From: Echinicola marina
GTDB lineage: Bacteria > Bacteroidota > Bacteroidia > Cytophagales > Cyclobacteriaceae
Assembly (NCBI RefSeq): GCF_020463795.1
Contig: NZ_CP080025.1
Location: 5,019,501-5,083,500, forward strand
Length of the DNA: 64,000 bases
Direction of reading: 5' to 3'
In this document: positions 54,624 through 62,466 of the stretch, in pieces
Layout of the letters: each line of letters opens with the position of its first letter
Position numbering within the stretch: the first letter of the stretch is position 1
Notes under the pieces: model-generated
The model's database searches: none
Seen by the model: only the letters and a program-made list of their open reading frames with translations
Told to the model about the DNA's origin: nothing
Program-made: the position numbers and the translations under genes

Positions 54624-55337
54624 CTAATCACAATTTCCATCAATATCACAGGCGCTGCCTGTTTCAGTTCCTTCTACAGATTTTAAGGGAGCTCTCTCCC
54701 CTTCGTATGCTTTCCAAGCTGTATCCAAAGCTTGACTAAAAGTCTCTTTAGGCTGGGCCCCAGAAACACCGTACTTCTGGTCCAGTACAAAAAAAGGAAC
54801 ACCTCTCACCCCTAATTGTTGAGATTCATAGATATCATGGTTGACAGCTGCGTCATAATCAGCGGACGGTATGGCAGCCTCCGCTTTTTCCGCTTCCAAT
54901 CCAACCTCCTTAGCTAAATGGATCAAAGTTGCCTCATCATCCATATTGGCACCTTCTGTAAAATAGGCATGAAATAACCTTTCCTTTAAAGCGTCTCCCT
55001 TACCATTGATCTTGGCAAACTGTAGAAGACGGTGCGCTTTCCTTGCATTGGCCACAACCACTTTACTGAAATCATAATCCAAACCTTCTTCCTTAGCCAT
55101 AGCTGCTACCTGCTCTCCTGCCTCTTCAGCCTGTTCCAAACTCCAGCCTTTGGTTTCTGCCAAATACTGAGCAATGCTTTTATCAGGTTCTGTTTTCATT
55201 TCAGGATTCAATAAAAAACTCTTCCACTCCACTTGCACCTTATCTTTATGAGGAAACTCCTCCAATGCTTCTTCTAACCTTCTTTTTCCAATGTAGCAAA
55301 AAGGACACATGATGTCCGACCAGATTTCTATCTTCAT
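54624..55337 (-). CDS. DsbA-family oxidoreductase, FrnE-like
   Basis: 237 aa thioredoxin-fold protein without a signal peptide, so cytoplasmic. Active site Cys11-Pro-Phe-Cys14 in SDIMCPFCYIGKRRL, with the helical insertion typical of the FrnE/2-hydroxychromene isomerase-like group and cis-Pro region LGVRGVPFFVLDQKYGVSGAQP. The C-terminal tail GTETGSACDIDGNCD has two extra cysteines, a feature seen in FrnE-type proteins. Role in cytoplasmic thiol exchange or oxidative stress is inferred. It is divergent from the small zinc-ribbon gene. Confidence 0.88.
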   Translation of the reverse strand: MKIEIWSDIMCPFCYIGKRRLEEALEEFPHKDKVQVEWKSFLLNPEMKTEPDKSIAQYLAETKGWSLEQAEEAGEQVAAMAKEEGLDYDFSKVVVANARKAHRLLQFAKINGKGDALKERLFHAYFTEGANMDDEATLIHLAKEVGLEAEKAEAAIPSADYDAAVNHDIYESQQLGVRGVPFFVLDQKYGVSGAQPKETFSQALDTAWKAYEGERAPLKSVEGTETGSACDIDGNCD

Positions 55338-55397
55338 AGTTATTTTTGATTATCTTATGATTAAATCAATTTTGTAGCATTTGAGTTCAAAAAATAT

Positions 55398-55553
55398 ATG
55401 AAAACTAGAGAATGTCCTTCCTGTGCGATGGAGGTAGATGCCAAAGCTAAAGAATGTCCCATTTGCAAATATGAGTTCCCAAAGCGTAGCCCGCTCTTTC
55501 AATGGGCCGCTATTCTCTTGGCTATTCTTTTTATTCTCATGTATCTGTTGTAA
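55398..55553 (+). CDS. Small zinc-ribbon membrane protein
   Basis: 51 aa, below usual ORF cut-offs. Starting MKTRECPSCAME, it has two CXXC knuckles (Cys6/Cys9 and Cys20/Cys23) forming a zinc ribbon, then a basic stretch FPKRS and one membrane helix (about 35-51) ending at the stop. Two CPxC motifs at the right spacing followed by a clean hydrophobic segment make this very unlikely to be chance. Similar tiny zinc-ribbon proteins are common in Bacteroidota; function unknown. It is divergent from the DsbA-like gene, with 60 bp between starts. Confidence 0.75.
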   Translation: MKTRECPSCAMEVDAKAKECPICKYEFPKRSPLFQWAAILLAILFILMYLL

Positions 55554-55640
55554 AAAAAAGTTCTGTATATCCGCATGGTGTAATAAAGGAAAAAAAACCC
55601 CTAAATGGCTTTAAAAACAAAAGCCTGACTATAAAGTGTA

Positions 55641-55669
55641 AAAGGTGGCCAAATAATAAAACCACCTTT
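55641..55669 (-). terminator. Terminator of the Fic gene
   Basis: 8-bp stem AAAGGTGG / CCACCTTT (55641-55648 with 55662-55669), 8 bp beyond the fic stop; on the minus strand it is followed by a TACACTTTATAG tract, so strength is moderate. Confidence 0.6.
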
Positions 55670-55676
55670 ATCCTGA

Positions 55677-56747
55677 CTAAACCATCTCCAAATGCTGCTC
55701 CAATGATTCCAAAACAGCATCAGCTACCAAATGATAAAAAGGTACTGGATCATTATTCACCTGTACTGCTTCCAAAGCCCGATAATAACCCATCCTAGAT
55801 GCATTATCCCCTTTTAGATTGGCAATGGTGTATCCATTACTGACCAAGATCAAATTCATGATCAACCGACTGCTCCTTCCATTTCCATCCACAAAAGGAT
55901 GAATGCTCACCAGGCGTTCATGAAGCTCCGCAGCCAAAAGCACTGGATGCAATAGCTTTTTTTGATTTTGGTAATGCAAGAAATAATCTTCCATCATCTT
56001 ATTGATCAGATAAGGCTGGGGCGGAATATGCTTACTCCCACTGATTCGCACAGGCACTGTACGGAATTTACCCGCATTATCCTTATCAATCCCTTTTAAA
56101 ATCAAATAATGAAGATCCAGCAAACTTCTCTTATAAAGGTCCACCTTGTCCACCACCAGCTGCTCCAAATAATCCACCGCTTCCGCATGGTTGATAGCTT
56201 CCAAATGCTCCCTCATCGACTTACCACCAATGGTAATTCCTTCATTTACTACCAAATGGGTCTCTTGTAAGGTCAAGGTATTCCCTTCAATTCTATTACT
56301 TTCAAAGGTATAAGCCACATTAAAGTACTCTTTCATCTTTTGCAGCTGAACTGCTCCCAATGGCCTTTTATTATTCCATTTTTCCTTGAGCAAATCTATC
56401 TTCTCCAACTTGGACAAAACCTCCTCAGGAATCTTTTGAAGGACAAGAGACTGCTTTCCAGCAAGGTACTCTACCCTACTTTCTGCCAAAGCCAATATTT
56501 CAGCTGAATCAACTTCATACTGCACCAAATTCAACACTTTCTCCACCAACCATCTCTTTTTCAAATCGCTATAGACCAAGCCATAGACCTCTGACAAACT
56601 CATCAAGTTTCTTTCTGATGGCAATCTTTTCCCTCGTTCAAATTTACTGATCAATCCCGCATCTATCCCTGTCAAACTCACCGCTTCCTTCAAGGTAAGC
56701 GCAAGATTTTCCCTGCTTTCCAATAAAATAGTCGCTAAAGTTTTCAT
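55677..56747 (-). CDS. Fic-domain protein with N-terminal XRE-type HTH
   Basis: 356 aa. Residues 3-60 form a Cro/CI-type helix-turn-helix (LALTLKEAVSLTGIDAGLISKFERGKRLPS). A helical linker leads to the Fic domain (about 130-345). The catalytic motif is HPFVDGNGR with His283, and the flap and nucleotide site look intact. An N-terminal inhibitory motif S150-X3-E154-G-N156 (SNRIEGN) marks a class II, self-inhibited enzyme. Fic enzymes transfer AMP (or related groups) to target hydroxyls. The HTH fusion suggests the protein represses its own gene. No separate antitoxin gene is present. Its promoter region carries matching half-sites. Confidence 0.93.
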   Translation of the reverse strand: MKTLATILLESRENLALTLKEAVSLTGIDAGLISKFERGKRLPSERNLMSLSEVYGLVYSDLKKRWLVEKVLNLVQYEVDSAEILALAESRVEYLAGKQSLVLQKIPEEVLSKLEKIDLLKEKWNNKRPLGAVQLQKMKEYFNVAYTFESNRIEGNTLTLQETHLVVNEGITIGGKSMREHLEAINHAEAVDYLEQLVVDKVDLYKRSLLDLHYLILKGIDKDNAGKFRTVPVRISGSKHIPPQPYLINKMMEDYFLHYQNQKKLLHPVLLAAELHERLVSIHPFVDGNGRSSRLIMNLILVSNGYTIANLKGDNASRMGYYRALEAVQVNNDPVPFYHLVADAVLESLEQHLEMV

Positions 56748-56779
56748 TTGACATTTTTACTTTTGACAAATTTAGTCAA
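56748..56779 (-). promoter_or_regulatory. Candidate self-operator and promoter of the Fic gene
   Basis: A 17-bp palindrome TTGAC-N7-GTCAA (56763-56779) encloses an exact minus-strand -7 element TAAATTTG (56774-56767). A further TTGACA half-site lies at 56748-56753, right at the start codon. A repressor bound here would cover the promoter, consistent with autoregulation by the HTH domain. Confidence 0.65.
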
Positions 56780-57067
56780 TTTTTAATGGTTTTGAAACTT
56801 TATACAGCATTTAATAATCAAACACTTATCTGAATAACTTCTCTTATCTATCAAATGTTAGAACGTAATAAAATTAAAGGAATGAAACGCTACCCTAAAG
56901 AACCACAGCGGAAACATATCTTTACATTTTATCCCAAATCACTTTACATAAAAAGCCGTCAATAGCGCCCATCTCACCAAAGAATCATCTGTAAAGTACC
57001 ATAAAGCATCAAAATATAATTATTTGATAATGATGGTATTCAAGCCAAAGCTTTGACATAAGTATTG
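56780..57067. other. Intergenic, upstream part of the arg control region
   Basis: About 290 bp. Open frames here are short; one of 36 codons from ATG 56855 is basic but unsupported. No hairpin with a T-run was seen. Confidence 0.4.
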
Positions 57068-57124
57068 TTTGATAAAATTTCTATCAAAATATTTTGTTTA
57101 TTTCATCATTAATTCGAACATTTG
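57068..57124 (+). promoter_or_regulatory. Candidate arginine operon promoter and operator
   Basis: A 21-bp palindrome TTTGATA-N7-TATCAAA at 57068-57088 stands just before TTTG (57093-57096) and, 20 bp further, AACATTTG (57117-57124), which matches TAnnTTTG at 7 of 8 bases. The geometry is that of a Bacteroidota promoter with an operator immediately upstream. No arginine-repressor gene is in the window. Confidence 0.5.
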
Positions 57125-57139
57125 TACCGCATTAGAACA

Positions 57140-57259
57140 ATGAGTCACTTAATTAACATAGCAGCGCACAACAATTCAATGGATATCCTTTCCATTAAGA
57201 GTATTGCTATGCCAATTTTTTCAATAAGGAAAGACTTTAGGAGCCTGTTTAGGGCTTAG
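57140..57259 (+). CDS. Putative arginine leader peptide ORF
   Basis: 39 codons, ATG 57140 to TAG 57257-57259, about 145 bp before the first arg gene. The last ten residues contain three arginines, all AGG codons (R30, R34, R38). Two mutually exclusive small hairpins overlap the end of the frame: AGCC / GGCT (57242-57245 with 57253-57256) and AGGG / CCCT (57251-57254 with 57261-57264). No clear ribosome-binding site and no T-run terminator follows, so a classical attenuator is uncertain. It is a hypothesis; random short ORFs are common. Confidence 0.35.
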   Translation: MSHLINIAAHNNSMDILSIKSIAMPIFSIRKDFRSLFRA

Positions 57260-57334
57260 TCCCTGCTAATATTATGGATATCTCACGCGGATGTCTTACT
57301 ACCCCAATCAAATTTATTTTCATTAGTACTTACA

Positions 57335-57387
57335 GGAGTCAATCAGTTGGCATAACGATGTCGGGATATAGAGCCAATCAAGACTCC
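57335..57387 (+). ncRNA. Candidate structured leader RNA of the arg operon
   Basis: Nested pairing: GGAGTC (57335-57340) with GACTCC (57382-57387), and inside it GTTGGC (57346-57351) with GCCAAT (57373-57378, one G-U). It ends 18 nt before the GNAT start codon, so it could gate translation. No known riboswitch class was recognised. Confidence 0.4.
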
Positions 57388-57404
57388 CTCGATAAATACC
57401 AAAC

Positions 57405-58079
57405 ATGACAAAAAGTCAATTTATCATTCAGCCTGCCGCAGAGCAGCATTGTAAATATGCCCAAGAAATTGTGGATGAAATGGCTACTTCCGCCCAAGCC
57501 AGAGGAACTGGTATTGCCAAACGTTCCCCTGAGTACATCAAGCAAAAGATGATGGAAGGCAAAGCCGTCATCGCCTTATCCAAAACTGGAGAATGGGCAG
57601 GTTTCTGCTATATTGAAGCATGGAGCCATGGGAGATTTGTAGCCAATTCAGGACTGATCGTTTCCCCCAATTTTAGAAAATCCGGCCTTGCCAGAGAAAT
57701 AAAAAAAGCAGTTTTCAAACTAAGCAGAAGCAAGTATCCAAATGCTAAAATCTTTGGTTTGACAACTGGTGCAGCTGTAATGAAAATCAACTCTGAACTG
57801 GGCTATGTACCGGTGAGTTATTCAGACCTTACAGATGATGAGGAATTCTGGAAAGGGTGTCAAAGCTGTGTCAACTATGAAATCCTAAAAAGCAAAAATC
57901 GCAGCAACTGTCTTTGCACGGCAATGCTTTATGTTCCTAAGGACCAAAAGAAAAAAGAAGTGGCCATGCGTAAGGATTTTGACAAAAACCTTAGCCTTTT
58001 TGAGCGCTTGGTGCGCATGAAGCGTGCTGTCTTCACAGGAATAAAAAAAAAGACGAATAAAACATTAGAAATTATATAA
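57405..58079 (+). CDS. GNAT-family acyltransferase of the arginine operon
   Basis: 224 aa. GNAT fold: catalytic/acyl-CoA region GRFVANSGLIVSPNFRKSGLAREI (about 82-105), and ATTGAAVMKINSELGYVPV-like motif near 125-140. A Cys-rich stretch CQSCVNYEILKS and SNCLC (about 153-174) may bind zinc; the C-terminal 40 residues are highly basic. It is the first gene of the arg cluster, one base before argG. A classic argA or argJ is absent here, so it is the prime candidate for the N-acylglutamate-forming step (acetyl- or succinyl-CoA). Some GNAT genes in arg operons of Bacteroidota may have this role; that is inference. Confidence 0.72.
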   Translation: MTKSQFIIQPAAEQHCKYAQEIVDEMATSAQARGTGIAKRSPEYIKQKMMEGKAVIALSKTGEWAGFCYIEAWSHGRFVANSGLIVSPNFRKSGLAREIKKAVFKLSRSKYPNAKIFGLTTGAAVMKINSELGYVPVSYSDLTDDEEFWKGCQSCVNYEILKSKNRSNCLCTAMLYVPKDQKKKEVAMRKDFDKNLSLFERLVRMKRAVFTGIKKKTNKTLEII

Positions 58080-58080
58080 A

Positions 58081-59280
58081 ATGAAAAAAGTAATTTTAGC
58101 ATATAGCGGTGGTTTGGACACCACTTTTTGCGCCATCCACCTATCCCAAGAAAAAGGCTATGAAGTTCATGCCGTATTGGTAAATACTGGCGGATTCAGC
58201 GAGGAAGAGTTAAAAGCCACCGAAGAAAGAGCAGATAAATTGGGAATTGCGTCGTTTGAGGTATTGGATGTTACCCAAACCTACTATAATGAGGTGATTA
58301 AGTACCTGGTATTTGGCAATGTTCTGAAAAACCAAACTTACCCACTTTCTGTCAGTGCTGAAAGGATCCTTCAAGCCAAGGCCCTTGCGGAATATGCTAA
58401 AAAAATCGGAGCAAAAGCTGTAGCTCATGGAAGCACAGGAGCCGGAAATGATCAGGTCCGTTTTGATATGATCTTTCAAACCATCCTTCCTGAAGCCGAA
58501 ATCATTACCCCGATCCGTGATTTGAAATTGAGCCGTGAAGCTGAGATCGAATATTTGAAAAAGCACGGCGTGGAAATGAATTTCGAAAAAGCAGCCTATT
58601 CCATCAATAAAGGTATTTGGGGAACTTCTGTGGGAGGTAAGGAAACCCTTACTTCTGGTGATACTTTGCCTGAAGAAGCCTACCCTACTCAGTTGACAAA
58701 AACTGAACCTAAAACAATTACCTTGCAATTTGAGGCTGGTGAATTAAAAGGGGTCAACGGAGAAAAATTTGACAATCCAGTAGATGCTATCCTTAAAGTT
58801 CAGGAATTGGCTGATCCCTATGCCATTGGCCGAGACATTCACGTAGGAGACACCATCATTGGTATCAAAGGCCGTGTTGGTTTTGAGGCTGCCGCACCTT
58901 TGATCATCATTAAGGGGCACCAATTATTGGAAAAACACACTCTGACCAAATGGCAAACATTCTGGAAAAATCAAATGGCAGAATTCTACGGAAACCACCT
59001 TCACGAAGGACATTATTTAGATCCAGTGATGAGAAACTTAGAAGCTTTCCTTCAGGATACTCAAACATTCGTTACGGGTACTGTAAAGGTTGCCCTTAAA
59101 CCATATCAGTTCCAATTGATTGGAATTGAGTCAGAGCATGATTTGATGTCAGCCAAATTTGGTAGTTATGGTGAAATGAACAAAGGATATACCGCTGAAG
59201 ATGTTAAAGGATTCACCAAAATACTTGGTAACCAAACAGCAATTTTCCATAAAGTGAACCAAACCTTAGAAAATGACTAA
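58081..59280 (+). CDS. argG: Argininosuccinate synthase
   Basis: 399 aa. It joins citrulline and aspartate with ATP to argininosuccinate. The N-type ATP pyrophosphatase P-loop AYSGGLDTTF (8-16), GSTGAGNDQVRFD citrulline/aspartate-binding region and GIWGTSVGGKETL are in place. Length is normal. The start follows the GNAT stop by one base, and the stop overlaps the argC start by 8 bp, so translation is probably coupled. ArgH (lyase) is not in this window. Confidence 0.96.
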   Translation: MKKVILAYSGGLDTTFCAIHLSQEKGYEVHAVLVNTGGFSEEELKATEERADKLGIASFEVLDVTQTYYNEVIKYLVFGNVLKNQTYPLSVSAERILQAKALAEYAKKIGAKAVAHGSTGAGNDQVRFDMIFQTILPEAEIITPIRDLKLSREAEIEYLKKHGVEMNFEKAAYSINKGIWGTSVGGKETLTSGDTLPEEAYPTQLTKTEPKTITLQFEAGELKGVNGEKFDNPVDAILKVQELADPYAIGRDIHVGDTIIGIKGRVGFEAAAPLIIIKGHQLLEKHTLTKWQTFWKNQMAEFYGNHLHEGHYLDPVMRNLEAFLQDTQTFVTGTVKVALKPYQFQLIGIESEHDLMSAKFGSYGEMNKGYTAEDVKGFTKILGNQTAIFHKVNQTLEND

Positions 59281-60241
59281 AATCAAAACTGCCATTATTG
59301 GCGCTGCAGGATATACCGGAGGGGAATTACTAAGAATTTTGGTCAACCACCCTAACTGTGAACTGGTTTATATCCACAGCAACAGCCAAAAGGGCAAAAA
59401 AATAGATGAAGTACACCCAGATCTGATCGGTGACTCCGATTTGATCTTCACGGATGAAGTAAAAACTGAAGGTTTGGACGCCGTTTTCTTGGGATTGCCC
59501 CATGGACAGGCCAAATCCTTTTTGGAACAGAACAAATTCGATGAAACCACTGTCATCATTGACTTGAGTACTGATTTCAGAGATGAGTCCAATGGTTTCC
59601 TATATGGACTTCCTGAGATCAATTCCGCAAAAAACAAGGACACCAAGCGCATTGCCAACCCGGGCTGCTTTGCCACAGGAATCCAACTGGCCTTGGTACC
59701 TGCCATTGCTGCTGGATTGGCCAAAAATGATATTCATATTACCGGTATAACGGGCAGTACTGGTGCAGGTAAAAAGTTGAGTGAAACCACTCACTTTAGT
59801 CAGCGTAACCAGAATGTTTCAGTTTATAAGCTTTTCACCCATCAGCACCTAAAAGAAATCAAACAGACTTTTGGGCAGCTTCAGGAAGGCTTTGACCAAA
59901 ACCTGCTTTTTGTTCCCTACAGGGGTAATTTCTCGCGAGGAATCTGGATAACGGCTTATTTTCCTTACGAAGGAACCATAGAAGATGCCTATAAAGTTTA
60001 CAAGGACTTTTATGCAGATGCCCCTTTTACCCACGTTTCAGATAAAGATATTGACTTGAAACAGGTGGTGAGCACCAATAAGTGCATTGTTCACTTGAAA
60101 AAAGAGGAAGGACAATTGGTGGTCTATTCCGCCATTGACAACCTTTTGAAAGGAGCTTCAGGACAAGCCGTCCAAAACTACAACTTGGCCTTTGGCTTGG
60201 ATGAAAAAACAGGTTTAAAACTCAAAAGCGTAGCTTTCTAA
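59273..60241 (+). CDS. argC: N-acyl-gamma-glutamyl-phosphate reductase
   Basis: 322 aa. NADPH-dependent reduction of the acylglutamyl phosphate to the semialdehyde. N-terminal Rossmann motif IIGAAGYTGGELL (8-20), catalytic Cys132 in NPGCFATG, His in THFSQRNQN region, and PYRGNFSRGI. Length normal for the short ArgC type. It overlaps argG by 8 bp and precedes argD by 10 bp. If the pathway is succinylated, its substrate is N-succinyl-glutamyl phosphate (inference). Confidence 0.95.
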   Translation: MTKIKTAIIGAAGYTGGELLRILVNHPNCELVYIHSNSQKGKKIDEVHPDLIGDSDLIFTDEVKTEGLDAVFLGLPHGQAKSFLEQNKFDETTVIIDLSTDFRDESNGFLYGLPEINSAKNKDTKRIANPGCFATGIQLALVPAIAAGLAKNDIHITGITGSTGAGKKLSETTHFSQRNQNVSVYKLFTHQHLKEIKQTFGQLQEGFDQNLLFVPYRGNFSRGIWITAYFPYEGTIEDAYKVYKDFYADAPFTHVSDKDIDLKQVVSTNKCIVHLKKEEGQLVVYSAIDNLLKGASGQAVQNYNLAFGLDEKTGLKLKSVAF

Positions 60242-60251
60242 ACAAAAAAAG

Positions 60252-61397
60252 ATGAACCTATTTGATGTTTATCCATTGATCAATGTAACCCCCGTGAAAG
60301 CTGCCGGCAGCAAAATATGGGATGATCAAGGAAATGAATATTTAGATTTATATGGTGGCCATGCCGTGATTTCTATAGGACACAGCCATCCACATTATAC
60401 AAAACGGATCAAGGAGCAATTGGACAATATTGCCTTTTACTCCAACTCAGTCCAAATCCCTATCCAAAAGGAATTAGCAACAAAACTGGGCGAAGTTTCT
60501 GGCTATACCGACTACAATTTATTCTTATGTAATTCTGGTGCTGAAGCCAATGAAAACGCCCTCAAGTTAGCTTCTTTTGAAACAGGCAAAAAAGGTTTTA
60601 TTTCCTTTACCAAGGGCTTCCATGGAAGGACTGCAGGTGCGGTGGCCTTGACGGACAATCCCAAAATCATCGCTCCTTTCAACGAGCATGAACATGTACA
60701 TATTCTTCCTTTCAACGATATTGAATCCGTGGAAAAGCAATTGGCTCAAGGCGATATTGCTGGAATCATCATAGAAGGAATCCAAGGTGTAGGAGGTATT
60801 CAAGTGCCGAATACAGAATTTCTTTTGGGTCTTGCCAAATTGGCGAAGCAATATGGCGCGAAACTCATCTTGGACGAAGTTCAGTCTGGATATGCCAGGA
60901 CAGGAAAATTCTTTGCCCATCAGTGGGTAGAAGGATTAAAACCCGACTTGATCACTGTAGCCAAAGGAATGGGCAATGGCTTCCCCATCGGAGGAGTGTT
61001 GATCAGTCCTGATTTCAAAGCTTCTCATGGTCTTCTTGGAACCACCTTTGGAGGCAACCATTTAGCCTGTGCTGCTGCATTGGCTGTTTTGGAGGTAATT
61101 GAAGAGGAAAACCTTATTGATAAATCACTTGAAAGTGGCGAAGCCTTGGTAAAAGAACTTCAGGCCATTGAAGGCGTAACTGAAGTACGAGGTAAAGGCT
61201 TGATGATTGGATTTGACCTGGACATAGAAGCCGCTCCTGTAAGAGCTGCTTTGATCAAGGAACATAAAATTTTCACGGGCAGCTCAGCAGGAAAGCACAC
61301 CATTCGTTTGCTTCCTCCACTGAATATTGAAGCAAAAGCCTTAACTTTATTTATTCAAAAGTTAAAAACAGTATTAACCACTAATAAGGTCCAATAG
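60252..61397 (+). CDS. argD: N-acylornithine aminotransferase
   Basis: 381 aa class III PLP aminotransferase. PLP-binding region FLCNSGAEANENALKLA (about 91-107), ILDEVQSGYARTG (PLP-ring Asp), and Lys238 Schiff-base lysine in VAKGMGNGFPIGG. It transfers an amino group from glutamate to the acylglutamate semialdehyde. Start is 10 bp after argC. A 14-bp hairpin follows its stop and separates the four upstream genes from argF', argB and argE. Confidence 0.93.
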   Translation: MNLFDVYPLINVTPVKAAGSKIWDDQGNEYLDLYGGHAVISIGHSHPHYTKRIKEQLDNIAFYSNSVQIPIQKELATKLGEVSGYTDYNLFLCNSGAEANENALKLASFETGKKGFISFTKGFHGRTAGAVALTDNPKIIAPFNEHEHVHILPFNDIESVEKQLAQGDIAGIIIEGIQGVGGIQVPNTEFLLGLAKLAKQYGAKLILDEVQSGYARTGKFFAHQWVEGLKPDLITVAKGMGNGFPIGGVLISPDFKASHGLLGTTFGGNHLACAAALAVLEVIEEENLIDKSLESGEALVKELQAIEGVTEVRGKGLMIGFDLDIEAAPVRAALIKEHKIFTGSSAGKHTIRLLPPLNIEAKALTLFIQKLKTVLTTNKVQ

Positions 61398-61417
61398 GAC
61401 CATACCAAACCAGTGAT

Positions 61418-61457
61418 TACAAAGCGTTCATTTTTACTAAAAGATGAACGCTTTGTA
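61418..61457 (+). terminator. Hairpin between argD and argF'
   Basis: Perfect 14-bp stem (61418-61431 with 61444-61457) and 12-nt loop, 20 bp after the argD stop. It is followed by TTAGCGG rather than a T-run, so it may be an mRNA-processing or stability hairpin or a weak terminator inside the operon. Confidence 0.6.
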
Positions 61458-61494
61458 TTAGCGGTTTATCTCATTCTTAAAACTTAATTGACCA

Positions 61495-62436
61495 ATGAAA
61501 TACTACACCCAATTTGAAAACAAAAGCCTGGCTGATCAACTGATCCAACAAGCCTTGGAATACAAAGCATCTCCTTTACAGGATCAAAACCTAGGCGCTG
61601 GAAAGAGAATTGGATTGATATTTTTGAATCCCAGCCTAAGGACCCGTGTCAGCACGCAGATTGCTGCGGCCAATTTGGGCATGAGTGCTATTGTCCTCAA
61701 TATGGACAAAGAAGGCTGGGCATTGGAAATGGAAGATGGTGCCATCATGAACCAAGGCAAAGTGGAGCATATCCGTGATGCTGCTGGTGTTTTGGGTAGC
61801 TATTTTGATGTATTGGCGCTGAGAGCATTCCCTTCCCTCACCAATAAAAAGGAAGACAGCGAAGATTATATCCTCAACCAGTTTATCAAACACAGTGGTC
61901 TTCCAGTAGTGAGTTTGGAAAGTGCTATTCGTCATCCATTACAGAGTTTGGCGGATATGATTACCATAGATGAGCTTAAGAAAAAAGATAAGCCAAAAGT
62001 CGTGCTTACTTGGGCACCACATATCAAAGCTATTCCACATGCAGTCGCCAATTCTTTTGCAGAATGGTCCATCGGCTGTGGGCATGATGTGACCATCACC
62101 CATCCGGAAGGATATGAATTGGACGAGAGGTTCACCAAAGGAGCCAAAATAGAATATGACCAGGACAAGGCGCTTGCAGATGCTGACTTTGTTTATGTTA
62201 AAAACTGGAGTGGCTTTAATGAATATGGAAAGATTCTTTGCACAGATGAATCTTGGATGCTCAATGAACAGAAATTGGTTCAAGCACCTCATGCAAAAGT
62301 AATGCACTGTCTTCCTGTAAGAAGAAATGTGGAACTTTCGGATGAAATCTTAGACGGCCCAAGAAGCTTGGTACAGCATCAAGCCAAAAACAGAATCTTT
62401 GCAGCACAAGCAGCACTTAGTCATATTTTAAAATAA
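61495..62436 (+). CDS. argF': N-succinylornithine carbamoyltransferase (ArgF' type)
   Basis: 313 aa. Carbamoyl-phosphate motif FLNPSLRTRVST (44-54), later HPLQSLAD and MHCLPVRRN, and the long 80-loop typical of acyl-ornithine enzymes. Residue 90 is Val in QGKVEH. It aligns, without gaps, with Pro90 of the B. fragilis succinylornithine enzyme and Glu92 of the Xanthomonas acetylornithine enzyme. As I recall from published mutants, changing that Glu to Pro, Ser, Ala or Val gave succinylornithine activity, so succinyl specificity is predicted. The product is N-succinylcitrulline, deacylated by ArgE. Start is 38 bp past the hairpin. Confidence 0.88.
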   Translation: MKYYTQFENKSLADQLIQQALEYKASPLQDQNLGAGKRIGLIFLNPSLRTRVSTQIAAANLGMSAIVLNMDKEGWALEMEDGAIMNQGKVEHIRDAAGVLGSYFDVLALRAFPSLTNKKEDSEDYILNQFIKHSGLPVVSLESAIRHPLQSLADMITIDELKKKDKPKVVLTWAPHIKAIPHAVANSFAEWSIGCGHDVTITHPEGYELDERFTKGAKIEYDQDKALADADFVYVKNWSGFNEYGKILCTDESWMLNEQKLVQAPHAKVMHCLPVRRNVELSDEILDGPRSLVQHQAKNRIFAAQAALSHILK

Positions 62437-62466
62437 GCTTTTCCCCTAACAACCTATTGACCAAAT

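Noticed and set aside
56855-56965. 36-codon basic ORF upstream of the arg operon
   Set aside because: No recognisable motif or ribosome-binding site, and composition matches the surrounding non-coding DNA.
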